The notes under the pieces are model-generated. The model was not told where the DNA came from and ran no database searches. It saw nothing but the letters and a program-made list of their open reading frames with translations. From Bacillota bacterium (GTDB taxonomy: Bacteria; Bacillota; Dethiobacteria; Dethiobacterales; Dethiobacteraceae): a stretch of 64,000 nucleotides of DNA. Both the position numbers and the translations under genes were made by a program. The DNA is taken from positions 1 to 64,000 of the forward strand of contig JAAYMK010000032.1 of assembly GCA_012521405.1 (NCBI GenBank), read 5' to 3'. Below, piece by piece: positions 1 through 9,270 of the stretch (position 1 is the first letter of the stretch; the number at the start of each line of letters is the position of its first letter).

Positions 1-44
1 ACCGCCGTGAAAGGGCGGTGTCTTAACCGCTTGACCAAGGGGCC
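1..44 (-). tRNA. tRNA-Glu (UUC), 5' part only
   Basis: Read on the complementary strand from base 44 leftward this is the 5' half of a tRNA. It has a GGCCCCT acceptor strand, a D arm and an anticodon stem CCGCC/GGCGG around the loop CTTTCAC, giving anticodon UUC for glutamate. The window edge cuts it after the anticodon arm, so the variable loop, T arm and 3' end are missing. It lies 4 bases behind tRNA-Lys and is probably co-transcribed with it. Confidence 0.93.
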
Positions 45-48
45 GAAA

Positions 49-124
49 TGGTGAGCCATCCGCGACTCGAACGCGGGACTCCCTGATTAAAAGTCAGGTG
101 CTCTACCAACTGAGCTAATGGCTC
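49..124 (-). tRNA. tRNA-Lys (UUU)
   Basis: A complete cloverleaf reads on the complementary strand. The acceptor pair is GAGCCAT/ATGGCTC with discriminator A and an encoded CCA (bases 49-51). The D arm, the anticodon stem CCTGA/TCAGG around loop CTTTTAA (anticodon UUU) and a T arm with GTTCGAGTC are all present. It is the first gene of a tRNA unit downstream of dnaB, with its own consensus promoter just upstream. Confidence 0.97.
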
Positions 125-144
125 AAAGCGTCTTACGGATCAAA

Positions 145-173
145 ATGATACTATAAATTACGCCGCCTGTCAA
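145..173 (-). promoter_or_regulatory. sigma-A promoter of the tRNA unit
   Basis: On the complementary strand TTGACA (168-173) and TATCAT (145-150) are separated by 17 bases. They stand 20 bases before tRNA-Lys, the expected place for a strong housekeeping promoter driving the tRNA genes. Confidence 0.75.
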
Positions 174-217
174 TAGTAAATTTTAACAAATACTCCTTCT
201 TTACCGCAAAAATACTA

Positions 218-1564
218 CTAGAGCATAGCTTCTTGATAATCGTGACTGATACTGACAAATTTATTCAGGTTTTCTTTGAAGTATAAATGTACACTCCCCA
301 CCGGACCGTTGCGTTGTTTGGCAATAATAATCTCCGTGTCGTGTTTATTTTCAGCATTTGGATTATAATAGGCCTCGCGATAAATAAAAGCCACCAAGTC
401 GGCATTGGCTTCAATTCCTCCCGACTCCAACAAATCGCTCAGCACTGGCCGTTTCTTTTCTCGCTGTTCTACAGCCCGCGAAAGCTGGGATAACGCCACC
501 ACCGGCACATTCAATTCCTTGGCCAAGGCCTTTAAAGAACGGGAAATAGCGGATATTTCCTGCTGCCGATTTTCTGCCCGCCCGTCTCCCCGCATTAATT
601 GCAGGTAATCAATAAAAATAGCCGCAAGGCCGTGTTCTGCCTTTAAACGACGTGCCTTTGCCCGCATTTCCCGCACGGAAATTGCGGCCGTATCATCAAT
701 ATAAATAGGTGCTTCCGACAGCGGACCTGCTGCTTTAGTCAATTTGGGATAATCTTCTTCCGTTAAAAAGCCGCGGCGCAGGCGCTGGGCATCAATATTG
801 GCCTGGGCACAAAGCATGCGCTGGACCAATTGTTCTTTGGACATTTCCAGGGAAAAGATGGCTACAGGCAGCCCTTCATTGACGGCAATATGCTGGGCAA
901 TATTTAAGGCAAGGGTAGTTTTCCCCATACTTGGTCTGGCTGCAATAATAATCAGGTCTGAATTTTGCAAACCACAGGTTAAGTTGTCTAAATCGGGAAA
1001 ACCGGTAGGCACCCCGGTTACGCCGCCTTTATTTTCCCACAATTGATCAATGCGCTCAAAAGTATTTTTCAGAATTTCTCTCATACTGCTGAAGCTATTA
1101 GAGGTAGAACGCTGTGAAATCTCCAGGATAGCTTTTTCTGCATCATCTAAAATTTCTTCCACATCATCTTTTGCTTCAAAGCAGCGGGAAACAATCTGGG
1201 TAGCTGTATTGATCATGGTACGTAAAATTGCCTTTTCCTGCACAATCCGTGCATAGTAAGACACATTGGCGGCGGTAGGTACAATATTGGCTAAAGTGGT
1301 CAAATAACCAATACCACCCACGCTTTCCAACAGGTTCTGCTGTTCCAGTTCTGCAGACAAAGTAATTAAATCAACCGGTTCGCCCCGCTCCGAAAGCGCC
1401 AGCATGGCTTCAAAAATTTTTTGATGGCTCTCCCGGTAGAAATCAGTGGGGCGAATGATTTCCGAGGCAATGATGATTGCCTCCCGATCAATAAGCATTG
1501 AACCTAAAACAGATTGTTCCGCTTCAAGATTCTGTGGTGGAATACGTTCCATCGTTGCACTCAT
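218..1564 (-). CDS. dnaB: Replicative DNA helicase DnaB
   Basis: Hexameric 5'-3' helicase that unwinds DNA at the replication fork; 448 residues, normal for the family. The N-terminal domain opens with the family motif PPQNLEAEQSVLG (about residue 10). The RecA-like ATPase core has Walker A ARPSMGKT near residue 209 and the Walker B region IDYLQLM. The start is uncertain: AAGGAG at 1578-1583 is followed by in-frame TTG, GTG, TTG and ATG codons. I chose the ATG at 1564 (spacer 13); TTG at 1570 (spacer 7) is the main alternative. It follows lonC by 17 bases and ends the rplI-lonC-dnaB unit. Its loader is not in this unit; a DciA-like protein at 23190 is a candidate. Confidence 0.97.
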   Translation of the reverse strand: MSATMERIPPQNLEAEQSVLGSMLIDREAIIIASEIIRPTDFYRESHQKIFEAMLALSERGEPVDLITLSAELEQQNLLESVGGIGYLTTLANIVPTAANVSYYARIVQEKAILRTMINTATQIVSRCFEAKDDVEEILDDAEKAILEISQRSTSNSFSSMREILKNTFERIDQLWENKGGVTGVPTGFPDLDNLTCGLQNSDLIIIAARPSMGKTTLALNIAQHIAVNEGLPVAIFSLEMSKEQLVQRMLCAQANIDAQRLRRGFLTEEDYPKLTKAAGPLSEAPIYIDDTAAISVREMRAKARRLKAEHGLAAIFIDYLQLMRGDGRAENRQQEISAISRSLKALAKELNVPVVALSQLSRAVEQREKKRPVLSDLLESGGIEANADLVAFIYREAYYNPNAENKHDTEIIIAKQRNGPVGSVHLYFKENLNKFVSISHDYQEAML

Positions 1565-1581
1565 AGTCAACACCAAACTCC

Positions 1582-3507
1582 TTACCCAATACTTATCCCC
1601 CTGACTTTATCCCCAAACAACCAAGGTAAAGCTTCTTCAACAGTTTTTACCGGGATTACACGCATTCCCGCCAGTTCAGGGACTTCATCTTTATTTTCAA
1701 AGGGAACAAGCACAGTCTGAATACCGGCCAGACGAGCACCAAAAAGCTTTTCGGCAATACCGCCTACGGGACGAACCTGTCCCTGTAGGGACACTTCTCC
1801 CGTCACCGCCACCTGCTGGGAAACAGGCCACCCTTTAATGGCACTTAGAAGCACAACTACCATGGCTAACCCGGCGGAAGGCCCATCAATACGCCCGCCA
1901 CCAATCACATTGATATGCAAATCATAATTATGCAGTTTTTCACCGGTCAGGCGCCGGATAACCGCCGCCGCATTAAAAACGGAATCCCTGGCCATGCTGC
2001 CGGCCGTTTCATTAAAACGGATCATACCTTTCCCGGCTTCGGCGGCAGCAAAGGCAACCGCCTCAATCTCCAGCACACTGCCCAAAAAACCGCTTACTCC
2101 CAAACCGTATACTTTACCCACCGTTTCGCCCGCAAGATTCTTCTTTACTGCATGGGCCACATAGCGGCCGGCACGCAAAGTTTCCAGGACCAAATCCTGA
2201 GTAATAACAACCGGATCCTTTTCCTGGCGGCGCCGGTAGAGCGCCAAGCCGAAGGCGTCTGCCAACAAATTAACCGCCTGCCGGCCCTCTGTAGTATAAT
2301 CGGCAATTAAAGCGGCAGCTCCCTCGGCCAATTCGACATTCAACTTGGCTGCCGCCGCCTCCACGATGGCTTCCACATGTTTAGGTGTCAGCGGTTCAAA
2401 AAACACAGCGCTGCAACGGGAACGCAGTGCAGGGTTAATGGCATGGGGCGGTCGCGTTGTGGCTCCGATTAAAACAAAATCAGCCGGCGCCCCTTCCGTA
2501 AACAGCTGGTGGATATATTTAGGCACTTGCGGATCAGTAGGGTCGTAGTACGCCGATTCAAAATAGACTTTTTTATCTTCCAGTACTTTCAACAATTTAC
2601 TTTGCAGCTGCAAATCCATTTCGCCAATTTCATCAATAAAAAGAATGCCGCCATGTGCTTCCGTCACTAAACCGGGTTTAGGTTCCGGCACGCCGCCGTC
2701 AACTAAATCCCGGCGGGCACCCTGATAAATGGGATCATGTACCGAACCCAACAGCGGATTTGCTATTTCCCGGGGATCCCAGCGCAGCGTCGTCCCGTCC
2801 ACTTCAATAAAGGGGGCATCTTCGGCAAAGGGGCTTGCTTTGATTTTTTTTGCTGCCTCCAAAGCCAAGCGTGCCGCCGTTGTTTTGCCCACACCGGGCG
2901 GACCATAAATAATAATATGCTGCGGGTAAGGGGAAGCCAGTTTGGCTAAAAGCGCCGTAACCGCCTTTTCCTGGCCCACAATCTCCTCCAGTTTTTGCGG
3001 GCGCAAAAGCTCCAAAACAAAGCGGTTTAACTTTTTCTTTTTTAATTTTTCCAGCTGTGCATATTTTTTCAGAGTTTGGGGATTCTCCGGTCCCTTTTCC
3101 TCTTTGAGCAACTGCTTTTTGATTTCCAGCAGGTATTCATCATGTTTTTCCTGCATTTTCGCCGCTACTTTTTGCTCAATAGTCTCTTCCACTGTCCGCA
3201 GTGCAATCTGCTCTGCCAGTTCATCATATAAATCCTGCAAAATTTCCGGGATCGCTTCCGGGGCAGGCACTTCCTTTAAAGCCGGATTATTATAAATAAC
3301 AATCTGCAGTCCCAATACACGTTCCTGCAGATTTTGTGAGCGCAAAAGATTTAAAGCTTCCAATTTACCGGCTTTTAAAACAAGCTTTTCTGCCCCTAAC
3401 ATCCCAGCCAGCAAACTATACAGGGCGTTTACTTCCCGCTCCAGCTGTTTTGCTTCGGAAAGTAAGTTTCTCTGTGCTGTCAATCTGGATGTTGATGTTT
3501 GTTCCAT
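1582..3507 (-). CDS. lonC: Lon-family ATP-dependent protease (LonC type)
   Basis: Cytoplasmic AAA+ serine protease of 641 residues. It lacks the typical long Lon N-terminal substrate domain. Residues 1-170 are helical and charged, with probable coiled coil around 95-165. The AAA+ module follows with Walker A GPPGVGKT at 202-209 and Walker B ILFIDEI at 288-294. The C-terminal protease domain carries the Ser-Lys dyad: Ser544 in DGPSAG and Lys587 in EKLFGA. The length and the position between rplI and dnaB match the LonC group of Clostridia. It begins 3 bases after the rplI stop, so translation is probably coupled. Which substrates it degrades cannot be seen from sequence. Confidence 0.9.
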   Translation of the reverse strand: MEQTSTSRLTAQRNLLSEAKQLEREVNALYSLLAGMLGAEKLVLKAGKLEALNLLRSQNLQERVLGLQIVIYNNPALKEVPAPEAIPEILQDLYDELAEQIALRTVEETIEQKVAAKMQEKHDEYLLEIKKQLLKEEKGPENPQTLKKYAQLEKLKKKKLNRFVLELLRPQKLEEIVGQEKAVTALLAKLASPYPQHIIIYGPPGVGKTTAARLALEAAKKIKASPFAEDAPFIEVDGTTLRWDPREIANPLLGSVHDPIYQGARRDLVDGGVPEPKPGLVTEAHGGILFIDEIGEMDLQLQSKLLKVLEDKKVYFESAYYDPTDPQVPKYIHQLFTEGAPADFVLIGATTRPPHAINPALRSRCSAVFFEPLTPKHVEAIVEAAAAKLNVELAEGAAALIADYTTEGRQAVNLLADAFGLALYRRRQEKDPVVITQDLVLETLRAGRYVAHAVKKNLAGETVGKVYGLGVSGFLGSVLEIEAVAFAAAEAGKGMIRFNETAGSMARDSVFNAAAVIRRLTGEKLHNYDLHINVIGGGRIDGPSAGLAMVVVLLSAIKGWPVSQQVAVTGEVSLQGQVRPVGGIAEKLFGARLAGIQTVLVPFENKDEVPELAGMRVIPVKTVEEALPWLFGDKVRGISIG

Positions 3508-3510
3508 TGC

Positions 3511-3963
3511 TTACTCCTTCTCCTGGGGAGTTACCACCAATTCAATCGTTACCTCCACTTCCGGATGCAGTTTAATGCGCACCGGATAAGTCCCTGTACT
3601 TTTAATATTCTCAGGTAGCTCTATTTTCCGTTTATTAATAGTAAAACCTTGCTTTTGCAATTTTTCTGCCAAATCCCCGCTGGTGACGGAGCCAAAAAGA
3701 CGTCCGCCCTCGCCGACCTTCATGGCAATTTCAAACTTTTTGCCGGCAAGTTGAGCGGCTTGTGCTTTTGCCTCCGCCAAAATTTTTGCTTCTTTATTTT
3801 CTTGCTGTTGCTGCAATAATTCATATTCTTTCATTTTGCTGGGGGTGGCTTCCACTGCCAGCTTCCGCGGCAGCAAAAAGTTGCGTGCGTAGCCGTCTGC
3901 CACTTCTTTAACTTCGCCTTTTTTCCCCAGTTTCTTCACATCCTGCAGTAAAATTACCTTCAT
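3511..3963 (-). CDS. rplI: 50S ribosomal protein L9
   Basis: Large-subunit ribosomal protein of 150 residues, the usual length. The N-terminal 23S rRNA-binding domain begins [17 protein letters not shown] and includes the [10 protein letters not shown] signature at about 24-34. A long connecting helix (about 40-75) and the C-terminal domain follow. The start has GGAGG 7 bases upstream. It is the first gene of rplI-lonC-dnaB and is separated from rpsR by a terminator, so it is probably transcribed from its own promoter in 3964-4083, where I see no clear consensus. Confidence 0.97.
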   Translation of the reverse strand: MKVILLQDVKKLGKKGEVKEVADGYARNFLLPRKLAVEATPSKMKEYELLQQQQENKEAKILAEAKAQAAQLAGKKFEIAMKVGEGGRLFGSVTSGDLAEKLQKQGFTINKRKIELPENIKSTGTYPVRIKLHPEVEVTIELVVTPQEKE

Positions 3964-4083
3964 AGCATTACCTCCAAAATATTCCTCCTATAAACGGTTC
4001 CGTGACATACTCATTTCTGCACAGTCTTATCTAACTCCTGCTCTTAACAGGCTTTATCACCTTGCTAATTTTTGTACGTAAAT

Positions 4084-4110
4084 AAAAAGCGCCCAATTTT
4101 GCGGGCGCTT
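4084..4110 (-). terminator. Rho-independent terminator after rpsR
   Basis: On the complementary strand a GCGCCC/GGGCGC stem (extended by AA/TT pairs) closes over a short loop and is followed by TTTTTATTT. It lies just past the rpsR stop and ends the rpsF-ssb-rpsR operon. Confidence 0.85.
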
Positions 4111-4124
4111 ACATGGCTTAAACT

Positions 4125-4355
4125 CTAATCTGCCGTATACGGGAGCAGGGCAATATTGCGGGCACGCTTAATGGCCCTGGTCAGCTGACGCTGGTGTTTG
4201 GCACAATTACCGGAAATACGGCGGGGCAGAATTTTACCCCTTTCGGTAATATATCTGGCCAGTTTATTTGTTGCTTTATAATCTATATGCTCTATTTTTT
4301 CAACGCAGAAGCTACAGACTTTACGTCTGCCCTTACGACCGCGCTCTTTCCGCAT
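4125..4355 (-). CDS. rpsR: 30S ribosomal protein S18, zinc-binding form
   Basis: Small-subunit protein of 76 residues that partners S6 in the 30S platform. The S18 core is recognisable from [13 protein letters not shown] and the ILPRRISG motif. The N-terminal region has a CSFC pair (Cys15, Cys18) and later NCAKH (Cys50, His53). This is the zinc-binding arrangement of the C+ paralogue, while many bacteria use a cysteine-free form. It is the last gene of rpsF-ssb-rpsR, 50 bases after ssb and immediately before a terminator. Confidence 0.97.
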   Translation of the reverse strand: MRKERGRKGRRKVCSFCVEKIEHIDYKATNKLARYITERGKILPRRISGNCAKHQRQLTRAIKRARNIALLPYTAD

Positions 4356-4405
4356 CTTCTAACCTCCTTTACAGGACACCTCTTTTGCCACAGGCTTCGC
4401 TGAGA

Positions 4406-4786
4406 TTAAAATGGCACATCATCGTCGCCAATTAAAGTATCATCGAAAACAGGTGGTTCATCTTCAGAACGCTTACCACGCCGGTCAAGGAACTGGACGC
4501 TCTCGGCAACCACTTCAGCAACAGTTCGACGTTGGCCCTCCAGCTCATAACTGCGGATTTGCAGGCGGCCTTCCACCGCCACCAGGCTTCCCTTCACTAA
4601 ATATTTTGCACAGTTTTCCGCCTGAGCGCGCCAAACCACAATGGGGATAAAATCTGCCTCCTGTTGTTGGGAAAAACGCCGGTTTACGGCCAGCGTAAAA
4701 GTAGTTACAGCTACACCATTGGCAGGTGTATAACGAAGTTCAGGATCGCGCGTTAAGCGCCCAATTAAAATTACGCGGTTAAGCAT
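4406..4786 (-). CDS. ssb: Single-stranded DNA-binding protein SSB
   Basis: Coats single-stranded DNA at forks and recruits repair proteins; 126 residues from the chosen start. The OB fold begins [19 protein letters not shown] and continues through the conserved region around TLAVNRRF. The acidic C-terminal tip ends DDDVPF, the partner-docking tail. An upstream ATG at 4822 would lie inside rpsF. The ATG at 4786 has GGAG 7 bases before it and gives the standard N terminus. The C-terminal linker is short compared with many SSBs. It sits between rpsF and rpsR, the classic arrangement. Confidence 0.97.
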   Translation of the reverse strand: MLNRVILIGRLTRDPELRYTPANGVAVTTFTLAVNRRFSQQQEADFIPIVVWRAQAENCAKYLVKGSLVAVEGRLQIRSYELEGQRRTVAEVVAESVQFLDRRGKRSEDEPPVFDDTLIGDDDVPF

Positions 4787-4802
4787 TCCGTTTCTCCACC
4801 CC

Positions 4803-5093
4803 TTATTCTTCCTCTTTAACAATGAGGTAACGGATTACATCATCAACAATCCGGAAATTCCGCTCCAGTTCCGCCGTTACATTCGGCTCACCTTTGAAGT
4901 TAATGAGCACATAATAACCTTCGCGGTATTTTTTCTTTACCTCATAGGCCAATTTACGTTTTCCCATGCGCTCAAGATTAGTTACTTCGCCGCCTTCAGC
5001 TTCAATGAGCCCTGTAAATCTTTCAATCAAGGCTGTATAAGCATCTTCTTCCAGGTCCGGTTTTAAAATGAACATGGTTTCGTATTTAATCAT
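4803..5093 (-). CDS. rpsF: 30S ribosomal protein S6
   Basis: 96-residue small-subunit protein that binds 16S rRNA together with S18. It starts [16 protein letters not shown], the typical S6 N terminus. It contains the [22 protein letters not shown] region that forms the central strands and helix. It is the first gene of rpsF-ssb-rpsR, with a good sigma-A promoter 68 bases upstream. In other bacteria this operon is autoregulated by S6-S18; no leader structure was checked here. Confidence 0.97.
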   Translation of the reverse strand: MIKYETMFILKPDLEEDAYTALIERFTGLIEAEGGEVTNLERMGKRKLAYEVKKKYREGYYVLINFKGEPNVTAELERNFRIVDDVIRYLIVKEEE

Positions 5094-5160
5094 GGCCTAT
5101 TCACCTCCTCCCTCTGGACTTTGGCCCCCGAACTTGCGGGAGCAGGGAAGCACAAACAAT

Positions 5161-5189
5161 ATAATACCACAACCGGTAAGCCGTGGCAA
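5161..5189 (-). promoter_or_regulatory. sigma-A promoter of rpsF-ssb-rpsR
   Basis: On the complementary strand TTGCCA (5184-5189), a 17-base spacer and TATTAT (5161-5166) face rpsF. It lies between the terminator of the preceding unit (5239-5274) and the rpsF start. Confidence 0.72.
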
Positions 5190-5238
5190 GAAAATTGTCA
5201 CACAGGCCGCAATGTAATTTTGGCCGTTACCAAACCCG

Positions 5239-5274
5239 ATAAAAGCGTGCTGATCCTTGAAAGCACGCTTTTTT
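5239..5274 (-). terminator. Terminator after the DUF951 gene
   Basis: The stem AAGCGTGC/GCACGCTT (5243-5250 with 5263-5270) encloses a 12-base loop. On the complementary strand it is followed by a T-rich tract. It ends the leftward adk/DUF951 unit ahead of the rpsF promoter. Confidence 0.8.
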
Positions 5275-5285
5275 CGCCACAACAA

Positions 5286-5465
5286 TTAGGGCAGGCGCTG
5301 GCGGACGCTTTTTTCAAATTTTGCCCGCGGAAGCATAACACTGCGCCCACAAGTTGTACACTTAATACGAAAGTCCATCCCCACACGAATAATGGTCCAA
5401 ATATCTCCACCACAGGGATGAGGTTTTTTCATGCGGACTTTTTCTCCAATTGAGAAATCAGCCAT
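5286..5465 (-). CDS. DUF951 small protein
   Basis: A 59-residue cytoplasmic protein of the DUF951 family, conserved in Firmicutes near the origin but of unknown function. It contains the family pattern KKPHPCGG...W near residue 12 and a CTTCGR knuckle in the middle, giving three cysteines that could bind metal. The longer reading to 5504 would overlap adk. The ATG at 5465 has the strong site GGGAGGGG upstream. It follows adk by 25 bases and is probably co-transcribed with it. A nucleic-acid-binding role is only a guess from its small basic zinc-ribbon look. Confidence 0.85.
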   Translation of the reverse strand: MADFSIGEKVRMKKPHPCGGDIWTIIRVGMDFRIKCTTCGRSVMLPRAKFEKSVRQRLP

Positions 5466-5490
5466 CAGCGCCCCTCCCTTTTGCTTTTGT

Positions 5491-6177
<687 letters not shown>

Positions 6178-6238
6178 TCATTTGTTGTGCAATATATTCT
6201 TCCCTGCCACGGGAAAATCCTGCAGTAATCCTTTAAAT

Positions 6239-6871
6239 CTAAAAATATTGCAGCACAAAATCGGCGGCCCTGACCAGGTATGAATGGGTTAAATCAGCCT
6301 GCCAAAATCCTGCCGTAAAAAATAAAGACAAACTATCCAGCACGAAACACAAAAGCAAAGCAAGGATAAAACCATAGAGGGCACCGCAAAAAAAGCCTAA
6401 ATAATGCTGACTTTTTATTTCACTTTGCCCGTTAAGTTTTAAGGTGTATAAATCCAGGCAATAACGAGACAAAATCACCAGAAAGAAAAACACCGCCACC
6501 AAGACAAGAAAGCGCAAAAAAATTGCCGCCGTCACCTGTATGGCTGTGCCGCTGCTTGTTACCGGCAGTGCATACTGCGGGGGTAAAAGCCGGAGGAGAA
6601 ATTTGCCTGCCAGCGGTGGCAAAGATAATGCGGAAAATGAGCCGCCTGCTGTTTCTATGCTTTGCCCTCGCCCCAGCCAACCGACTAAAATCGACTCAAG
6701 GGGCCACTGATCGTTAATAAATTGCGCTACAGGTTGGGAAAATCTATAAGCAACCGGCAGGGCCAGAACCAGTAATACTAATTGTAAGACCGTTAGCCAA
6801 GCGCCTTTAAGATATCCCCTGGCAGCTCCCCATAAAATCAGCGCCAGGCCGGCCAAATCCACCCATGACAT
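6239..6871 (-). CDS. CvpA-family membrane protein
   Basis: A 210-residue integral membrane protein. The N-terminal motif MSWVDLAGLALILWGAARGY and the hydrophobic helix after it match the CvpA family (colicin V production protein, related to YshB). Further hydrophobic segments lie near residues 25-45, 100-125 and 145-175. CvpA-like proteins have been linked to envelope stress, but their molecular function is not established. The longer frame to 6976 runs through the promoter region. The ATG at 6871 has GGGGGGAG 4 bases upstream. It is divergent from yyaC and upstream of adk. Confidence 0.82.
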   Translation of the reverse strand: MSWVDLAGLALILWGAARGYLKGAWLTVLQLVLLVLALPVAYRFSQPVAQFINDQWPLESILVGWLGRGQSIETAGGSFSALSLPPLAGKFLLRLLPPQYALPVTSSGTAIQVTAAIFLRFLVLVAVFFFLVILSRYCLDLYTLKLNGQSEIKSQHYLGFFCGALYGFILALLLCFVLDSLSLFFTAGFWQADLTHSYLVRAADFVLQYF

Positions 6872-7001
6872 CAAACTCCCCCCAAAAAACATAGTTATTC
6901 CCTGGGAAATATTAAAAGATACAATTTCCTGTACTTGGCTTCGTATAAAACTTACTTTAATTCCATATACTATCATATACTATGTATTATGGGGGCTTGC
7001 T

Positions 7002-7607
7002 ATGTATAGTAACCTGCCCAAAAATAATCCGGTTTCCTTTCGGATAGACGGCTCAGATCTCTTTGCCGTCATGAAAACAAAACAGGCGCTGGAAACTTTA
7101 TTGCAAGCACACTATCAGCCGGAAACACAGCAGCTGGTAATTTTATGTATCGGCACTGACCGTTCCACCGGTGATGCCCTCGGCCCCCTGGTGGGCACAA
7201 AACTGCAAAAACTCCTGCCTTTAAATACAGATATTTACGGCACTTTAGATACTCCGGTTCATGCCGTTAATCTTAGTGAAACCATTGAAAAGATCGAAAA
7301 AAAATACGCTTTTCCCTTTATCATCGCGGTCGATGCTTGCTTGGGAAGACAAGAAAGTGTTGGTTGTGTCGACTTAGGACTAGGACCTACTCGTCCCGGG
7401 GCCGGTGTTAACAAAGATTTGCCGCCTGTAGGCCAGATCCATATTAACGGCATTGTTAATGTGGGCGGGTTTTTAGAATATTTTGTCCTGCAAAATACCC
7501 GTTTAAGTCTGGTCATGCGCATGGCAGACACTATTGCCTACGGACTATATTTAACACTGCAAAAACTACATAAATCCGCCACAAAGACTGAAGCCATCCG
7601 CCTTTAA
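7002..7607 (+). CDS. yyaC: Spore protease YyaC
   Basis: A 201-residue protein of the YyaC family, related in fold to the Gpr germination protease and to hydrogenase maturation proteases. Family motifs are CIGTDRSTGDALGPLVG (about residues 49-65), TPVHAVNL, VDACLG and the LGPTRPGAGV loop. The family is confined to endospore formers, so the gene marks the organism as one. Its exact substrate is not known. It is the only rightward gene of the left arm, has a G-rich ribosome site (GGGGG) before the ATG, and its stop codon lies in the loop of a terminator hairpin. Confidence 0.92.
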   Translation: MYSNLPKNNPVSFRIDGSDLFAVMKTKQALETLLQAHYQPETQQLVILCIGTDRSTGDALGPLVGTKLQKLLPLNTDIYGTLDTPVHAVNLSETIEKIEKKYAFPFIIAVDACLGRQESVGCVDLGLGPTRPGAGVNKDLPPVGQIHINGIVNVGGFLEYFVLQNTRLSLVMRMADTIAYGLYLTLQKLHKSATKTEAIRL

Positions 7608-7624
7608 CGGATGGCTCTTTTTCC
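7593..7624 (+). terminator. Terminator overlapping the yyaC stop
   Basis: The stem GCCATCCG/CGGATGGC is followed by TCTTTTT. The yyaC stop TAA (7605-7607) is inside the loop, so the 5' arm is coding sequence. Confidence 0.85.
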
Positions 7625-7646
7625 GACGTTTTTTCCGCCAGTAAGC

Positions 7647-8561
7647 TTATTCGCTTACCTTTACAGCTTCCTTATATGCCTTTGGCACCAATAGGGACAA
7701 TGCTTTCGCCGCCACTTCAATGGTGAAGGGGGTTGTCCCCGCCATTTCCCCATCGGCCTGCACATCAAGGGGAACATTACTGCGGATACTGATGCGGCGA
7801 CCGCGCCAAACCTGCACCACATCAAGGTCAATATGTTTGCCGCTATATACAAGGGGAAAAAGATAAAGAAAACGAAAAACAGACATTTCATTAACTATAA
7901 TTACATCAAAGAAACCATCTCCAGGATCTGCTTGCGGAGCAATTTTCATACCGCCTCCCAAATATTTGCCATTGGCTATACTTACAAGCCAGCCTTTAAC
8001 CTGGTGAGTCTGCCCGTCTATCTCCAATTCCAGCAAAGCTGGCCGGTAAAGAATCAATTGACGGATTAACGCCAGCACATAGCCAAACTTACCGGAAAAT
8101 TTTTTAAAAATCCGGTTTGCATCAGCCGCCACCTTTGCATCCAGGCCGGCACCTAAAATATTGCAAAAACCTCTTCCGTTAAATATACCTAAATCAACTT
8201 CCACAAACTCACCCTGCAAAATCACCCGGCAGGCTTCAACGGGGTCTTTTGGCAAACCAAAACTACGGGCAAAATCATTACCCGAACCTGCCGGGATAAT
8301 ACCGAAGTGAGTTTTCGATCCTTTTAAAGCCGTAGCGATGCGGGAAATAGTGCCGTCTCCCCCTACACCTACCACAGTATATCCTCCATGGGAAGCCTCC
8401 CCTGCCAATAAAGAGACATGCTCCGCATCCCTACTAAAAACAGCTTCATATTGTGCCTGCTGCGCTTTTAAAAAGATCTCTACTTGTTGCCAAGTTTTCA
8501 GTACACGTCCACTGTTTGCTTGAGGATTAATAATAAAAAAATACTTTTTACTCGCTTTCAC
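7647..8561 (-). CDS. Diacylglycerol/lipid kinase (YegS/DgkB family)
   Basis: A 304-residue cytosolic kinase that most likely phosphorylates diacylglycerol or a related lipid to recycle it into phospholipid synthesis. The N-terminal nucleotide domain has INPQANSG near residue 11, the GGDGT motif at 67-71 and GIIPAGSGNDFAR near 90, all hallmarks of the DAGK catalytic family. The C-terminal beta domain has the conserved GAGLDA stretch. Its start overlaps the DUF4446 gene by 14 bases, implying coupled translation. Members of the family differ in lipid substrate, so the exact lipid is not assigned. Confidence 0.9.
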   Translation of the reverse strand: MKASKKYFFIINPQANSGRVLKTWQQVEIFLKAQQAQYEAVFSRDAEHVSLLAGEASHGGYTVVGVGGDGTISRIATALKGSKTHFGIIPAGSGNDFARSFGLPKDPVEACRVILQGEFVEVDLGIFNGRGFCNILGAGLDAKVAADANRIFKKFSGKFGYVLALIRQLILYRPALLELEIDGQTHQVKGWLVSIANGKYLGGGMKIAPQADPGDGFFDVIIVNEMSVFRFLYLFPLVYSGKHIDLDVVQVWRGRRISIRSNVPLDVQADGEMAGTTPFTIEVAAKALSLLVPKAYKEAVKVSE

Positions 8562-9066
8562 TGTCTACCTCTACTTTTTCGCCTAAAGCTTTTCTTCTCA
8601 TGGCCAAGGCTTTTTTAATGGCTTCTTTTTCTTCTTCACTTAAAGGATAAATTGATTTCCCTTCCTGCAACGGTTTAGCGTAGGTGCGTGCTTCTTCCCG
8701 GCCATAAATACTGGTAATAACTACACCATTTTTCTGGGCATCAACAAAAGCCACAGAAAAACTTAAATCACCGCCGGTATCCTGAAAAGCATTAAAGCGA
8801 ACCACGCCTATACCTTGAAAGGTATAATCCAATAATAAAGCCAATTTACGCAATAAACGCTCCTGAACACCAATCTCATTTTGCACTTTCTCCAGTTCTC
8901 TTTGGAGGGCAAATAATTTTGCTTCTAAATTTAAACCGTTGCTACCGGTCATAAACTGCCGATAGCGCCTTTGCAGGCGCAAAAAATTGATTAGCAAAAT
9001 TACACAAAAGAGAAACAACAAAAATACACTTAAGGGCAGCAAATATTGTACTAAATCCCAATCCAT
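8548..9066 (-). CDS. DUF4446 membrane-anchored protein
   Basis: A 172-residue protein with one N-terminal membrane helix (about residues 7-30). A coiled-coil stretch (about 45-80) follows, then a cytoplasmic domain with GIGVVRFNAFQDTGGDLSFS and FVDAQKNGVVITSI. These motifs identify the DUF4446 family, found near parB in many Clostridia; its function is unknown. The ATG at 9066 has GGAGG 8 bases upstream and is preferred over the longer start at 9087. It ends inside the start of the lipid kinase gene. The next upstream gene is 204 bases away, and that gap shows no gene. Confidence 0.88.
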   Translation of the reverse strand: MDWDLVQYLLPLSVFLLFLFCVILLINFLRLQRRYRQFMTGSNGLNLEAKLFALQRELEKVQNEIGVQERLLRKLALLLDYTFQGIGVVRFNAFQDTGGDLSFSVAFVDAQKNGVVITSIYGREEARTYAKPLQEGKSIYPLSEEEKEAIKKALAMRRKALGEKVEVDSESE

Positions 9067-9270
9067 ATAGACAACCTCCGGCAGCAAAACTGGTTAAACA
9101 AAAAGTCACTCCACATTTATTTTACAAGATTACGTCTTTCTAGCCCTGTAGGGATGGCCGCCCATAGGCTGCATGCGCTCTCACTACACTACAAACTTAA
9201 GAAAGCATCCCCGGAAAAACTCCAATAATAAAAGAAAGAATCTTTAGATTAATAATTCCCCGGAAAATAG

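Noticed and set aside
1915-2310. A 131-residue forward frame opposite lonC
   Set aside because: Antisense shadow without ribosome site or recognisable domain; lonC carries its full protease motifs here.
6897-6910. Noc-box-like sequence ATTCCCTGGGAAAT between the CvpA and yyaC genes
   Set aside because: The two half sites TTCCC and GGGAA are separated by one extra base compared with the B. subtilis Noc site ATTTCCCGGGAAAT, so the symmetry is wrong.
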